Source of the DNA: Nibricoccus aquaticus
Lineage (GTDB): Bacteria > Verrucomicrobiota > Verrucomicrobiia > Opitutales > Opitutaceae
NCBI RefSeq assembly: GCF_002310495.1
Contig: NZ_CP023344.1
Span: forward strand, 2,418,001 to 2,482,000
Length of the DNA stretch: 64,000 nt
Direction: 5' to 3'
The position numbers were made by a program, and so were the translations under genes. Shown piece after piece: positions 1-8,735 of this stretch. Below the pieces are notes generated by a model, which saw only the letters and a list, made by a program, of their open reading frames with translations, ran no database searches and was not told the origin of the DNA. Positions within the stretch are counted from its first letter, which is position 1; the number at the start of each line of letters is the position of its first letter.

Positions 1-2
1 TG

Positions 3-689
3 GGCTGGCGCGGGTCGTGTCTGGTGCTGCTGCCGCTGCCGGTGGGGTTGCTGGTGGTGTTTGCGTCGCAGCGTTTCCCGGCGATGACGAGCGAGGGCGG
101 GCGGACGCCGATGAGCGCGCTGATGAAGCGCGGATGGTTCGTGGCGGCGCTGGTGGCGATTTTTCTGGGTGGGGCGACTGAGCTGGGGATGGCGCAGTGG
201 CTGCCGGCTTATGCGGAGCGGTCGCTCGGGTTTTCGCAGTGGACGGCGAGCATGGCGTTGCTGGCGTTTTCGGTGGCGATGGCGCTGGGGCGGATGGTGA
301 TCGGGGCGATCGGCGGAAAATGGAATTCGTTTCAGATCATGGCGTGGGGGTGCGGGCTGACGGTGGTGTTGTTCATCGCGGGATCGTTTTTGCCGTCGCC
401 GGTGTGGGCGCTGGTGGCGTGCGTGGCGGCGGGTTTCACGGGGAGCTGTCTGTGGCCGACGATGCTGGCGGTGACGGCGGACCGGTATCCGGATGGTGGA
501 GCCAGCATGTTTGGCGCGCTGGCGGCGCTGGGGAATGCGGGCGGGATTTTCATGCCGTGGCTGGTGGGCTTCATCGCGGACCGGAGCGATCTGCACTGGG
601 GGCTGGCGATCTCGGCGGTGGCGCCGCTGGTGATGATGCCGCTGGTGATGTGGCTGGGGAGGAGTGTCCGCGCAGGTGGAAGAGGGTAG
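3..689 (+). CDS. MFS transporter, C-terminal part (truncated by window start)
   Basis: The reading frame is open from the first bases and ends at a TAG at 687-689, leaving about 228 residues, roughly the second half of a 12-helix major facilitator. Six hydrophobic segments alternate with short basic loops, as expected for helices 7-12; the segment with GRMVIGAIGGKW resembles the conserved MFS loop. Its substrate cannot be read from this part. The polygalacturonase and GH43 genes that follow on the same strand suggest uptake of sugars or oligosaccharides from plant cell walls, but this is context only. A spacer of about 160 bp, purine-rich in its first part, separates it from the next gene. 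Confidence 0.8.
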   Translation, partial: GWRGSCLVLLPLPVGLLVVFASQRFPAMTSEGGRTPMSALMKRGWFVAALVAIFLGGATELGMAQWLPAYAERSLGFSQWTASMALLAFSVAMALGRMVIGAIGGKWNSFQIMAWGCGLTVVLFIAGSFLPSPVWALVACVAAGFTGSCLWPTMLAVTADRYPDGGASMFGALAALGNAGGIFMPWLVGFIADRSDLHWGLAISAVAPLVMMPLVMWLGRSVRAGGRG

Positions 690-852
690 AGAGTGGGGAT
701 AGCGGGTAGAGAAGGCGGCGAGGAGTTTTGGACAGGATTACAGAGGCGGGAGGGACTGTGCGGGGCGGAAGGGTGATTGAGTGATGTTCGGGGTTGTGGG
801 GCGGCGGTGAGAGAGCAACATGCGAGCGTCTTTCAAACCCCGCTCCTGATTT

Positions 853-2553
853 ATGATGTCCCGTCGTCTGCTTGGTTTTCTCGCGTTGATCGCCTGCGGC
901 TTTTTTCCGCTCCAGAGCCAGGCGGTCGGGCTGGTGAAGACGGGCGTGTTTGCGGTGAGGAGCTTTGGGGCGACGGGGGATGGGAAGACACTCGATACGG
1001 TGGCGATCAACCGCGCGATCGATGCGGCGGCGGAGTCGGGCGGGGGTGTGGTGGAGTTTAGCGCAGGCGAGTATCTTTGTTATACGATCCGGCTGAAGAG
1101 CCATGTGACGCTGCATCTGGGGCCGGGGGCGGTGATCGTGGGGGCGGAGCCGCCGCCGGAGGGGCAGCCGGGCGGGTACGATGCGCCGGAGCCGAGCGAG
1201 TGGGCGTGGTATCAGGACTTCGGGCACACGCATTTTAAGAACAGCCTGATCTGGGGCGATGGGCTTACGAATGTGGCGATCACGGGGCCGGGGATGATTT
1301 ATGGGCGCGGGCTCAGTCGTGGAAATACGCGCGTGGCGCTGCCGGTGGGCGTGCAGCTGCCGAGTCCGGAGGGGAATCCGCCGGATGCGCTGGAGGCGGA
1401 TGGGGTTTATGAGGTGACGCCGCGGCCGGAGTTGAAGGCGGGGCCGTTTAATTATCCGAACGCGAAGGATCGGAAGGCGGATGGCGTGGGTAACAAGGCG
1501 ATCGCGCTGGTGCGTTGCCGGAATGTGACACTGCGGGATTTCACGATCCTGCACGGCGGGCATTTTGGGATTCTGGCGACTGGCGTGGATAATCTCACGA
1601 TCGACAATCTGCTGATCGATACGAACCGCGATGGGATCGACGTGGATGCGTGCTCGAATGTGCGGATCACGAACACGTCGGTGAATTCGCCGACGGATGA
1701 CGGGATTTGTCTGAAGGCGTCGCACGCGCTCGGGCTCAAGAAGGCGACGGAGAACGTGACGATCGCGAATTGTTTCGTGAGCGGTTTCGACGAAGGCTCG
1801 CTGCTGGACGGGACGCGGAAACGGACGATGAAGAAGCGCGGCGGGACGATGGGACGCATCAAACTGGGGACGGAGGCGGGTGGCGGGTTTCGGAATATCG
1901 CGATCTCAAACTGTGTTTTTGAATATTGCCGAGGCATCGCGCTGGAGCAGGTGGATGGCGGGGTGATGGAGGACATCGCGATCACGAACGTGACGATGCG
2001 CGACGTGAACAATGCGCCGATCTTCATCCGGCTGGGAGCGCGGTTGCGGGCGCCGGAGACGACGGAGCCGGGGAAGGTGCGGCGGATTTTAATCAGCAAT
2101 CTGGTGGCGTGGAATGTGGCGCCGGAGCACGGAATTTTGATCGCGGGACTGGCGGGGCATCCGGTGGAGGATGTGGTGATTTCGAATGTGCAGATTTTTT
2201 ATCGCGGCGGCGGCACGGCGGAGCAGGCGGCACGGGAAGTGCCGGCGTATGCGAAGGATTATCCCGATCCGTGGAATTTCGGGACGATGCCGTCGTGGGG
2301 AATTTTTGCGCGGCACGTGAAGAATCTGCGGGTGAGCGATGTGGAGTTGAGACTCATGAACGCGGATGCGCGGCCGGCGGTGTTTTTGGAGGAAGCGGTG
2401 GATGCGCGGTTTTCAGATGTACGGCTGGGGGAGACGAAGGAGGCGCGGGGGCTGTGGGCGTTGCGTGGCGTGAGCGGATTGGTCGCGCGGGAGGTGACGG
2501 GGTTGGAGGATGGGAACGTGGCTGAGGTGGGTGCGGAGAAAGTGGTGCGGTGA
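853..2553 (+). CDS. Secreted glycoside hydrolase family 28 protein (polygalacturonase-like)
   Basis: 566 residues with a signal peptide (residues 1-24, cleavage after QSQA) followed by a right-handed parallel beta-helix protein. The N-terminal VRSFGATGDGKTLDT block is the usual start of GH28 and pectate-lyase-like proteins. Candidate catalytic acids are the D in NRDGID (about residue 260) and D282-D283 in PTDDGI; an RIK triad lies near residue 335. The GHG motif of classical polygalacturonases is not visible, so this is a divergent clade that may act on another galacturonide or rhamnogalacturonan. Two ATGs (853 and 856) are possible starts. Its stop overlaps the start of the next gene by four bases (GTGA), so the two are probably cotranslated. 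Confidence 0.85.
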   Translation: MMSRRLLGFLALIACGFFPLQSQAVGLVKTGVFAVRSFGATGDGKTLDTVAINRAIDAAAESGGGVVEFSAGEYLCYTIRLKSHVTLHLGPGAVIVGAEPPPEGQPGGYDAPEPSEWAWYQDFGHTHFKNSLIWGDGLTNVAITGPGMIYGRGLSRGNTRVALPVGVQLPSPEGNPPDALEADGVYEVTPRPELKAGPFNYPNAKDRKADGVGNKAIALVRCRNVTLRDFTILHGGHFGILATGVDNLTIDNLLIDTNRDGIDVDACSNVRITNTSVNSPTDDGICLKASHALGLKKATENVTIANCFVSGFDEGSLLDGTRKRTMKKRGGTMGRIKLGTEAGGGFRNIAISNCVFEYCRGIALEQVDGGVMEDIAITNVTMRDVNNAPIFIRLGARLRAPETTEPGKVRRILISNLVAWNVAPEHGILIAGLAGHPVEDVVISNVQIFYRGGGTAEQAAREVPAYAKDYPDPWNFGTMPSWGIFARHVKNLRVSDVELRLMNADARPAVFLEEAVDARFSDVRLGETKEARGLWALRGVSGLVAREVTGLEDGNVAEVGAEKVVR

Positions 2554-4892
2554 GGATGCGCGCGATGACGGCGATGATTTTGAAACTGGTGGCGCTCGGG
2601 GTGGCGGGCGTTTTGGCGGGGCGCGCGTGGGCGGGGGAAGCGCGCGTGTTGGGCTGGGGCGATCAAGGGGATGGCACGTATCGGAATCCGGTGCTCAAGG
2701 CGGATTATTCGGACCCGGATGTGATCAGGGTCGGGGAGGATTTTTATCTGGTGGCGTCGGAGTTTCACTTTGTGGGGATGCAGGTGCTGCATTCGCGCGA
2801 TCTGGTGAACTGGCGGGTGATCGGGCAGGTGTTTGACCGGCTGCCGATCGATGCGAAGTACGACGAGATGCGCGCGTATGCGCAGGGGACATGGGCGCCG
2901 TCGCTGCGGTATCGGGACGGGGTTTTTTATGTGTATGTGTGCACGCCGCAGGACGGGTTGTTCATGTGGCACACGAAAGATCCGGCGGGGCCGTGGTCGG
3001 AGATGGTGACGGTGAAGCGGGTGAGCGGGTGGGAAGATCCGTGTCCCTTTTGGGACGACGACGGGCAGGCATATCTGGTGCGCGGGAAGGTGGGGGCGGG
3101 GCCGATTATTTTGCACAAGCTGAGTGCGGATGGGACGCAGCTGCTGGATGACGGCGTGGAGATTTATCGCGGGCCGGTGGCGGAGGGACCGAAGCTGTTT
3201 AAGCGGGGCGGGTTTTATTTTATTTCGCTGCCCGAGGGTGGCGTGACGGAGGGCGGGCAGACGGTGTTGCGGGCGAAAAGTATTTATGGGCCGTACGAGC
3301 GGCGGGAAGTGTTGCCGGGCGGGAGTCCGCATCAGGGCGGGATTGTGGAGCTGGAGAGCGGGGAAAGCTGGTTTTTAGCGTTTAAGTCCACGGGGTATCT
3401 CGGGCGCATCGGGCATTTGCTGCCGGTGGCGTGGGGCGAGGATGGGTGGCCGGTATTTGGGGATCGGGGACGGACGGTGGAGCGGTGGACGAAGCCGAAG
3501 GTGGCGGCGGATTCGAAGGTGGGCGCGGCGGGGAGCGGTGTGATGAAGCCGGAGGTGAGCGAGGAGTTTGGCGCGGAGACGCTCGGGCCGGTTTGGCAGT
3601 GGAATCATAATCCGACGAGTGGGGCGGCGTCGTTGACGGAGCGGAGCGGATGGTTGCGGTTGCGCGGCGAAGCGGCGGCGGAGTTGCGGGTGGCGAAGAA
3701 CACGCTGACGCAGAAACTGTGGGACGAGGCGGGCGTGGTGGATGTGAAGATCGATGCGAGCGGGCTGAGCGAGGGGCAGCGGGCTGGGTTCACGTTTGTG
3801 TGCGGGAATGTGTTTTACTGGGTGGGGGCGACGCGGCGGGAAGGGGTTTTACGCGTGCGGTACGAAGGGGAAGTGGGGCCGGCGCTTAAGGGTGAGGCGC
3901 TTTGGTTGCGCGGGATTTATGACGGGGAGCGGGCGCGGCTGCTCTACAGCCTGGATGGTGCGAGCTATGTGGACACGGGGATCGCGGTGCAGCTGCGGGC
4001 GGGGCAGTGGAAGGGAGCGCGCGTGGGGTTGTTTTGCTACGGCGAAGGCGGTGGGAGCGTGGCGGTGGATTATTTCCGGTATCGGTATGCGGGTGCGCTC
4101 GCGGAGGTGGCGGTGGATCGGGAGGTGGAGGTGGCGGCGGGCGTGCAGGGGCTTTGGTGCGAGCCGGTCGGCGTGTGGGATGGGCGCACCGTGTTGCTGT
4201 ATCACAGTTTCGCGGACGACCGGGATGGGCCGGGGGATTTGTTGAAGCGGGTGGCGCAGGAGCTGTCGGCGAAGGGTGTGGCGAGCTTGCGCGTGAATTT
4301 CCGGGGCGAGGGTGACAAGGCGCGGACGCGGATCGAATCGACGTTGACGACGCGGATCGCGGATGCGGAGGCGGCGTGGCGGTTTGCGGCGACGCAGCGC
4401 GGGGTGGATGTGTCGCGGATCGGAGCGCTTGGGTGGAGTCTCGGGGCGACGACCGCGATCGAGACGGCGGGGAGGAATCCGGCGTGGTTCCGGAGCGTGG
4501 CCGTGTGGTCGAGTCCGTCGGGCGATCAGGAGCGGGAGATGTTGTCGCGGGCGGTGGCGAAGCGGGCGTTGCGGGATGGGGAGGCGACGCAGCACGATCC
4601 GGCGTGGAAGTCGGTGACGACGACGCGGGTGTTTTATGAGAGTTTTCGCGGCGTGAATCTGGACGTGTCGTTGCGGAAATATCCGGGAGCGTTTTTCTCA
4701 GTGCGAGGATCGGCGGATCATCTGGCGCAGTACGAGATGCAGTTCATGAAGAACCGGGCGGGCGTGAAAGCGCCGGCGGAGTCGTTGTTGATCGCGGGGG
4801 CGAATCATGTGTTCGACGTGTTCGCGCCGGAGAAGGGGCACGCGGAGCGGGCGGTGGAGGCGACGGTCGGGTGGTTTTTGCGGACGCTGTGA
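2550..4892 (+). CDS. GH43 family hydrolase fused to a C-terminal alpha/beta hydrolase
   Basis: 780 residues. A signal peptide (about 6-28) is followed by a GH43 five-bladed propeller (about 40-310) with the catalytic-base motif DPDVIR, a DPCPFWDDDG block and the general-acid motif EGPKLF. Residues about 345-520 resemble the concanavalin-like C-terminal domain of beta-xylosidases. The last 245 residues form a separate alpha/beta hydrolase: GWSLG at 628-632 (nucleophile S630) and H753 in NHVFD as a possible catalytic histidine. The likely role is to remove arabinose or xylose side chains and cleave an ester on the same plant polysaccharide. The start is GTG at 2550 (coupled to the upstream stop) or ATG at 2556. 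The bifunctional fusion is unusual; the esterase specificity is inferred. Confidence 0.85.
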   Translation: MRMRAMTAMILKLVALGVAGVLAGRAWAGEARVLGWGDQGDGTYRNPVLKADYSDPDVIRVGEDFYLVASEFHFVGMQVLHSRDLVNWRVIGQVFDRLPIDAKYDEMRAYAQGTWAPSLRYRDGVFYVYVCTPQDGLFMWHTKDPAGPWSEMVTVKRVSGWEDPCPFWDDDGQAYLVRGKVGAGPIILHKLSADGTQLLDDGVEIYRGPVAEGPKLFKRGGFYFISLPEGGVTEGGQTVLRAKSIYGPYERREVLPGGSPHQGGIVELESGESWFLAFKSTGYLGRIGHLLPVAWGEDGWPVFGDRGRTVERWTKPKVAADSKVGAAGSGVMKPEVSEEFGAETLGPVWQWNHNPTSGAASLTERSGWLRLRGEAAAELRVAKNTLTQKLWDEAGVVDVKIDASGLSEGQRAGFTFVCGNVFYWVGATRREGVLRVRYEGEVGPALKGEALWLRGIYDGERARLLYSLDGASYVDTGIAVQLRAGQWKGARVGLFCYGEGGGSVAVDYFRYRYAGALAEVAVDREVEVAAGVQGLWCEPVGVWDGRTVLLYHSFADDRDGPGDLLKRVAQELSAKGVASLRVNFRGEGDKARTRIESTLTTRIADAEAAWRFAATQRGVDVSRIGALGWSLGATTAIETAGRNPAWFRSVAVWSSPSGDQEREMLSRAVAKRALRDGEATQHDPAWKSVTTTRVFYESFRGVNLDVSLRKYPGAFFSVRGSADHLAQYEMQFMKNRAGVKAPAESLLIAGANHVFDVFAPEKGHAERAVEATVGWFLRTL

Positions 4893-4913
4893 GTGCGGCC
4901 GCAGCGACGGGGG

Positions 4914-5423
4914 TCAGCCGTTGTTGAGCTGGATGTCGGCGACGATGCGGTGGCCGGCGCAGTCGAAGACGAAGATGTGGCGGATCGAGGACTTAAAGCA
5001 GGAGACTTTGACGCTTTGACCGCGAACGATCGTGGGAAGCGTGAGCTTGCAGGGGTAGCCGAGGTCGCAGAGGGCGTTTTTGAAACCGCCGGCGGTCATG
5101 TTGGTGAGTTCGCCGATGACGTCTTTGACGAGGTCGTGGTCGGCGAGATCGACGTCGCTGGCGGCTGAGCCGAGGACGTGGCTGACGGCGTGCATGGCGA
5201 AGCCGTCGGTGAGGCAGAGATAGACGATGCCGCAGGCGTCTCCGACGAAGCCGACATTGCTGACGACATGAAACTGGTTGCCGGAGGACTGCAGGGCTTC
5301 GGCAGTCGTTTTTTCCACGAAGGAGACCTCGCGCTTCAGCATGATGCGGAAGACGTTGTCCATCGCCAGGGCGATGGATTTCTGGATGACGGTGTCGCTG
5401 ATGGGTGGCGGGGTGGAAACCAT
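4914..5423 (-). CDS. CheX-type chemotaxis phosphatase domain protein
   Basis: 169 residues starting MVSTPPPISD. The block GELTNMTAGGFKNAL contains the E-x-x-N pair that CheX, CheC and FliY phosphatases use to dephosphorylate CheY-P. The length and alpha/beta pattern fit a single CheX domain. The open frame continues upstream of this ATG into low-complexity, Pro/Thr-rich sequence that looks non-coding, so the internal ATG was chosen. It is convergent with the glycosidase operon and is not adjacent to other che genes; cheW and cheA lie 16 kb away. It could act on a CheY-like receiver of the hybrid kinases at 16-20 kb, but that link is only inferred. Confidence 0.8.
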   Translation of the reverse strand: MVSTPPPISDTVIQKSIALAMDNVFRIMLKREVSFVEKTTAEALQSSGNQFHVVSNVGFVGDACGIVYLCLTDGFAMHAVSHVLGSAASDVDLADHDLVKDVIGELTNMTAGGFKNALCDLGYPCKLTLPTIVRGQSVKVSCFKSSIRHIFVFDCAGHRIVADIQLNNG

Positions 5424-5571
5424 GTAAAGTGAATGGGCGGACCTACCTATATCGGGGCGTTTGACGCGGGCTTGAGGGGGGAAATGAGGGGAAGTGGCGG
5501 TGCGGGCTGAGGCGGAGATATTTCTTTGGTGGGGGCGCAACTTTTGGAGGAATTCGTGGGTCTTGTGAGAG

Positions 5572-5823
5572 ATGCAATTTTTGAAAGCAGCGCTGGCTGG
5601 ATTGTTTGTACTGGCGGTGGGGGTTTTCACGGCGGCGGTGATCGCGGTGAGCGCGCTGGTGCTTTTCGTGGGGCGGTTTGTGCGTGGAAGGGCGTCGGTC
5701 GCGCGGGGGCCAGTACACGTGGGTGGGGCTGGGGGTGGACGGGCGCGGGCGACGTCGATGGCGGGCGGAGACGTGATCGATGTGGACGCGACGGAAGTGC
5801 CGGCGACGACGTCGGGGCGGTGA
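5572..5823 (+). CDS. Small single-span membrane protein
   Basis: 83 residues: a short N-terminus, one strong transmembrane segment (about residues 8-34), a basic juxtamembrane stretch (GRFVRGRAS), a Gly-rich linker and a short acidic tail, VIDVDATEV. The tail has the look of a conserved interaction motif rather than random translation. A GAGAG-like purine stretch lies directly upstream of the ATG. No family could be assigned. It runs in the same direction as the YceH gene 54 bp downstream. Confidence 0.5.
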   Translation: MQFLKAALAGLFVLAVGVFTAAVIAVSALVLFVGRFVRGRASVARGPVHVGGAGGGRARATSMAGGDVIDVDATEVPATTSGR

Positions 5824-5877
5824 TTTTCTGGCATGTCCGTCCTTGCGCGAAGCGTGGGCGGGCGTGTCATGGCGTGA

Positions 5878-6597
5878 ATGGATGTTTCCTTACCGATCTC
5901 GCCTGCGCTGTCGTTGCTCGAAGGTCGTGTGCTGGGGTGTCTGATCGAGAAGGCGTTCACGACGCCGGATCTTTATCCGCTGACGATGAACGCGCTGGTG
6001 CTGGCGTGTAATCAGAAGAGCAATCGCGATCCGGTGCTCGCGGTAGGCGAGCCGGAAGTGGGGGCGGCGCTGGCGGGGCTGCGGGAGAAACGGCTGGTCA
6101 GTTTATTCGCAGGAGCGGATGCGCGGGTGGCGAAATACCGGCATACGTTTGAGCAGGTTTTCCCGTTGGATTTCTCGAATGAGAAAACGGCGTGGGCGCT
6201 GATCGCGGAGTTGTTGTTGCGCGGGCCGCAGACGGGCGCGGGCTTGCGCGGGAATTGCGTGAGGATGGTGCCGTCGCTCGAGGGGGAGGGTGTCGATGGC
6301 GTGGAGGCGTTGCTCGGTGAGCTCGCGGCAAGAGCGGGCGGCGGGCTGGTGCAGAAACTGGCGCGTCAGCCGGGGCAGAAGGAAGCGCGCTGGGCGCAGC
6401 GGATCGCGGACGAAGCGGCGGGCGCTGGAGCGGGAATGGGAACAGGGGCGGAACGAGGGAAAGGGGAGAGTGCGCCGTTGACGGTAGCGCTGGCGATGCC
6501 GCCGGAGGTCGCGCAGCGGTTGACGGCGCTGGAGGCGGAGGTGGCGGGGTTGCGCGGCGAGTTGGCGGAGTTGAAGAAGGCGCTGGGGGGCGGGTGA
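5878..6597 (+). CDS. yceH: YceH family protein (DUF480)
   Basis: 239 residues. The N-terminal LEGRVLGCLIEKAFTTPDLY and the following ALVLACNQKSNRDPV are hallmarks of the YceH/DUF480 family, which folds as two winged-helix domains. A second conserved block (ELLLRGPQTGAGLR, about residue 110) begins the second domain. The C-terminus carries a Gly/Ala-rich linker and a short coiled coil (LEAEVAGLRGELAELKKAL), making it slightly longer than the E. coli protein of about 215 residues. The biochemical function of the family is not established; a DNA-binding or regulatory role is usually suggested from the fold. Confidence 0.92.
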   Translation: MDVSLPISPALSLLEGRVLGCLIEKAFTTPDLYPLTMNALVLACNQKSNRDPVLAVGEPEVGAALAGLREKRLVSLFAGADARVAKYRHTFEQVFPLDFSNEKTAWALIAELLLRGPQTGAGLRGNCVRMVPSLEGEGVDGVEALLGELAARAGGGLVQKLARQPGQKEARWAQRIADEAAGAGAGMGTGAERGKGESAPLTVALAMPPEVAQRLTALEAEVAGLRGELAELKKALGGG

Positions 6598-6625
6598 AGG
6601 GAGGGGATTCTTCAGTCCTCGTATG

Positions 6626-7708
6626 TCACGAGGTCATGCGAAGATTAACCGCTCGTGGAGCGCGGTAGTAGCGTTTGATATCGGGAACGCGAAAATCGCA
6701 CTCGATGAGTCGACTGTGCTTTAGCTTTTGGATGACTGGTTCGGCGTGCTTCGCAGTCATTCCGGCTGCGATGCATAAATCAATAACGTCAGCTTCTGAA
6801 TGTATGCGGTCGTCAAGGAATGCAGATTCCAAGTCTTGCTCGAAAACTTGGATTTTTTTTGGCCGAAAGACATCCATCGGCAGCATCATTTCCTCGGGAG
6901 AAATGTTGTCTTGATCGATGTCGAAATTGGCTTCGCCGCGAATTTCGTCGTTGGACCAGGCGACCTGAAGGAACTTATGAATTCCTAGAGGATGCTGACT
7001 GCCAAAGATCAGGCCATAAATGTTGCTGTTCTTTATTATCGAGAACCGTCCGAGAAACGTTTTGCCGGCGATTGCCCGAAACCACTCAAATGCTGCTCGG
7101 TGGACGTCATATGAACGCTCGGGGCGATCGATTTTTATTTTGATCGAAGGATGGTCCCGGAAGCGATTCAGGGTCGATGAGGACAGGAAGAAAATGAAAT
7201 CGGTCTTTGGAAACTGAATAAGCTCTTTGAAGACCTCGTCGGTGACTGCGTTAACTCCAAATTGATCGATGATGAGGAGCTTCGCTGCTTTTGGGTTTTG
7301 CAGAATCGGACGATAGAGCGCGAGGGCTTCACTGAATTTGAGCTGCTTCACTTCAGGAGTGATTCCGGGGACGATCCATTCCGGCATCTGAACCGTCGTT
7401 GAAAGCTCCTTCACCTTTGCTTCGTCTGCATCGGAAAAATGCGCTGCGATTTTGACCTTATCCCAACCAGCGTGATTGGCCGAATGATGTGACTTGAGTT
7501 GTCGCAGGATACCAAGCGGCGAACCTGGATTTCCCAAGGCGTCTGTTCCCGGACCGCTAAAAAAATCGAAGAGATGGATTTCGGTGAATGGCGGTTCTGG
7601 TTGAGAGGTGAAAACTGGAATCCATGCTTCGATGTAGAGCTCGAATATTTTAAGCTTCAGGAGCGTACCAGCGTCATAAGGGGTTTTGTGAAAGCTGGAT
7701 TTGGCCAT
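6626..7708 (-). CDS. tcmP: Three-Cys-motif partner protein TcmP
   Basis: 360 residues. The N-terminus HKTPYDAGTLLKLKIFELY, then IHLFDFFSGPGTD with a glycine-rich nucleotide- or SAM-binding look, and the later LLIIDQFGVN and FFLSSSTLNRF blocks are typical of TcmP proteins. These are encoded beside radical-SAM-like DUF5131 proteins carrying a three-cysteine motif. The stop of the DUF5131 gene is only 3 bp upstream, so the two form an operon. Base composition is clearly more AT-rich than the flanks and codon use differs (many TTT, ATT, AAA codons), pointing to horizontal acquisition. The function of the pair is not established; a nucleic-acid or protein modification role is inferred from the folds. 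Confidence 0.85.
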   Translation of the reverse strand: MAKSSFHKTPYDAGTLLKLKIFELYIEAWIPVFTSQPEPPFTEIHLFDFFSGPGTDALGNPGSPLGILRQLKSHHSANHAGWDKVKIAAHFSDADEAKVKELSTTVQMPEWIVPGITPEVKQLKFSEALALYRPILQNPKAAKLLIIDQFGVNAVTDEVFKELIQFPKTDFIFFLSSSTLNRFRDHPSIKIKIDRPERSYDVHRAAFEWFRAIAGKTFLGRFSIIKNSNIYGLIFGSQHPLGIHKFLQVAWSNDEIRGEANFDIDQDNISPEEMMLPMDVFRPKKIQVFEQDLESAFLDDRIHSEADVIDLCIAAGMTAKHAEPVIQKLKHSRLIECDFRVPDIKRYYRAPRAVNLRMTS

Positions 7709-7711
7709 AGA

Positions 7712-8500
7712 TTATGCAACCGCGAGCGAGTCGAGCAGATGGGCTCGGGCTGCGGAGGAAGGGACTGGGTTTGCCGCAGCGTCTGGAAACTCATCGTAGG
7801 TTTTCCCGTCGAGTTCTCGGCCAGTGGTGGATTTGCGGACACCGCCCCATTGTTTGAAGAAGAAGGGCACGCGTTGGTCTTCGCATTGAGCGCGGATAGA
7901 GCGGACCCATGACGCTTCGATGGGACGGGCACCGTTGCCGCTTTCTCCGCCGACAATGACCCAGTGAATGCCTTCGAGTCTGAACTGACCGAGGTCTTCG
8001 AGGAGCGGCTCTATGGAGAGGAAGGCAACTGCGGGCCGTGCTTTGCGGAGAAGCTCAATCCTCGGAAGTCCGTGCTTTTGGTTTTCGACGCTGACGCCCC
8101 ACCAGATGTGAGATGCCGATGCGGCCTTCTTGAGCTTGGTTTTCAGCAGGCGGCTCATGCGGTCAGCGCGCTTCGTGAGGATCTGATAGGTGTGCCAGTT
8201 GGCGGCGAGCATCACGCGGCAGACGTTCTCGATGAACTCATCGGAAACGTCCTCGTGAAAAAGATCGCTCATGGAGTTCACGAAAATCTTCCGAGGCGTG
8301 CTCCAGCGAATGGGGTCGCCGAGTTTTTCCGGGACGAGCCGGAGATCGAAGCCGAACTCGAATGGATGTCCTTTCACGCCGCGGAAACGTTCGGCGAAGG
8401 TTTCCGCGTAGCAGTGTTTGCAGCCGGGACTTACCTTGGTGCAACCGCGCACGGGATTCCAGGTGGCATCAGTCCATTCGATTTTTGAATTCGCGCTCAT
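7712..8500 (-). CDS. DUF5131 / phage Gp37-Gp68-like three-Cys-motif protein
   Basis: 262 residues. The N-terminal IEWTDATWNPVRGC followed by KVSPGCKHCYAE gives the C-x6-C-x2-C three-cysteine signature of DUF5131 (Gp37/Gp68) proteins, which are related to radical SAM enzymes and probably bind an iron-sulfur cluster. Downstream blocks FVNSMSDLFHEDV, YQILTKRADRM, WWGVSVENQ and FLSIEPLLEDLG are all family landmarks. The protein is full length. It is the upstream gene of the TcmP operon. The family occurs in phages, plasmids and genomic islands, which fits the low-GC cassette here. Its substrate is unknown. About 235 bp of non-coding sequence separates its start from the divergent efflux-pump gene. 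Confidence 0.87.
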   Translation of the reverse strand: MSANSKIEWTDATWNPVRGCTKVSPGCKHCYAETFAERFRGVKGHPFEFGFDLRLVPEKLGDPIRWSTPRKIFVNSMSDLFHEDVSDEFIENVCRVMLAANWHTYQILTKRADRMSRLLKTKLKKAASASHIWWGVSVENQKHGLPRIELLRKARPAVAFLSIEPLLEDLGQFRLEGIHWVIVGGESGNGARPIEASWVRSIRAQCEDQRVPFFFKQWGGVRKSTTGRELDGKTYDEFPDAAANPVPSSAARAHLLDSLAVA

Positions 8501-8735
8501 GTTGTGGAGAACCGAACTCTACGCGTCGCGTCGGGTCAACGGCTGCACGAAGCCATCAGTGCCGATAGCTATAACATCGTTTTTCCCGCGTGCGATTTTC
8601 CCCAGAATGCGCATCTGCCGGTTTGAATGAAAAGTTCAGCCATAGACGGGAGTCCAGCTTCTACTGATCAAGCCGGAGTAGTTTTCTAGTCGGGTGGATT
8701 GCTTGTTGGGCGAGGGGTAGGTCGAGTGGCGGTGA

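Noticed and set aside
571-1725. 384-codon frame antisense to the first GH28 gene
   Set aside because: Arg/Pro/His-rich translation typical of GC-rich antisense; the GH28 protein has signal peptide and catalytic motifs.
5424-5960. Upstream extension of the CheX gene
   Set aside because: The added residues are Pro/Thr/Ala-rich with no domain and would overlap the small membrane-protein gene; the ATG at 5423 fits the CheX domain.
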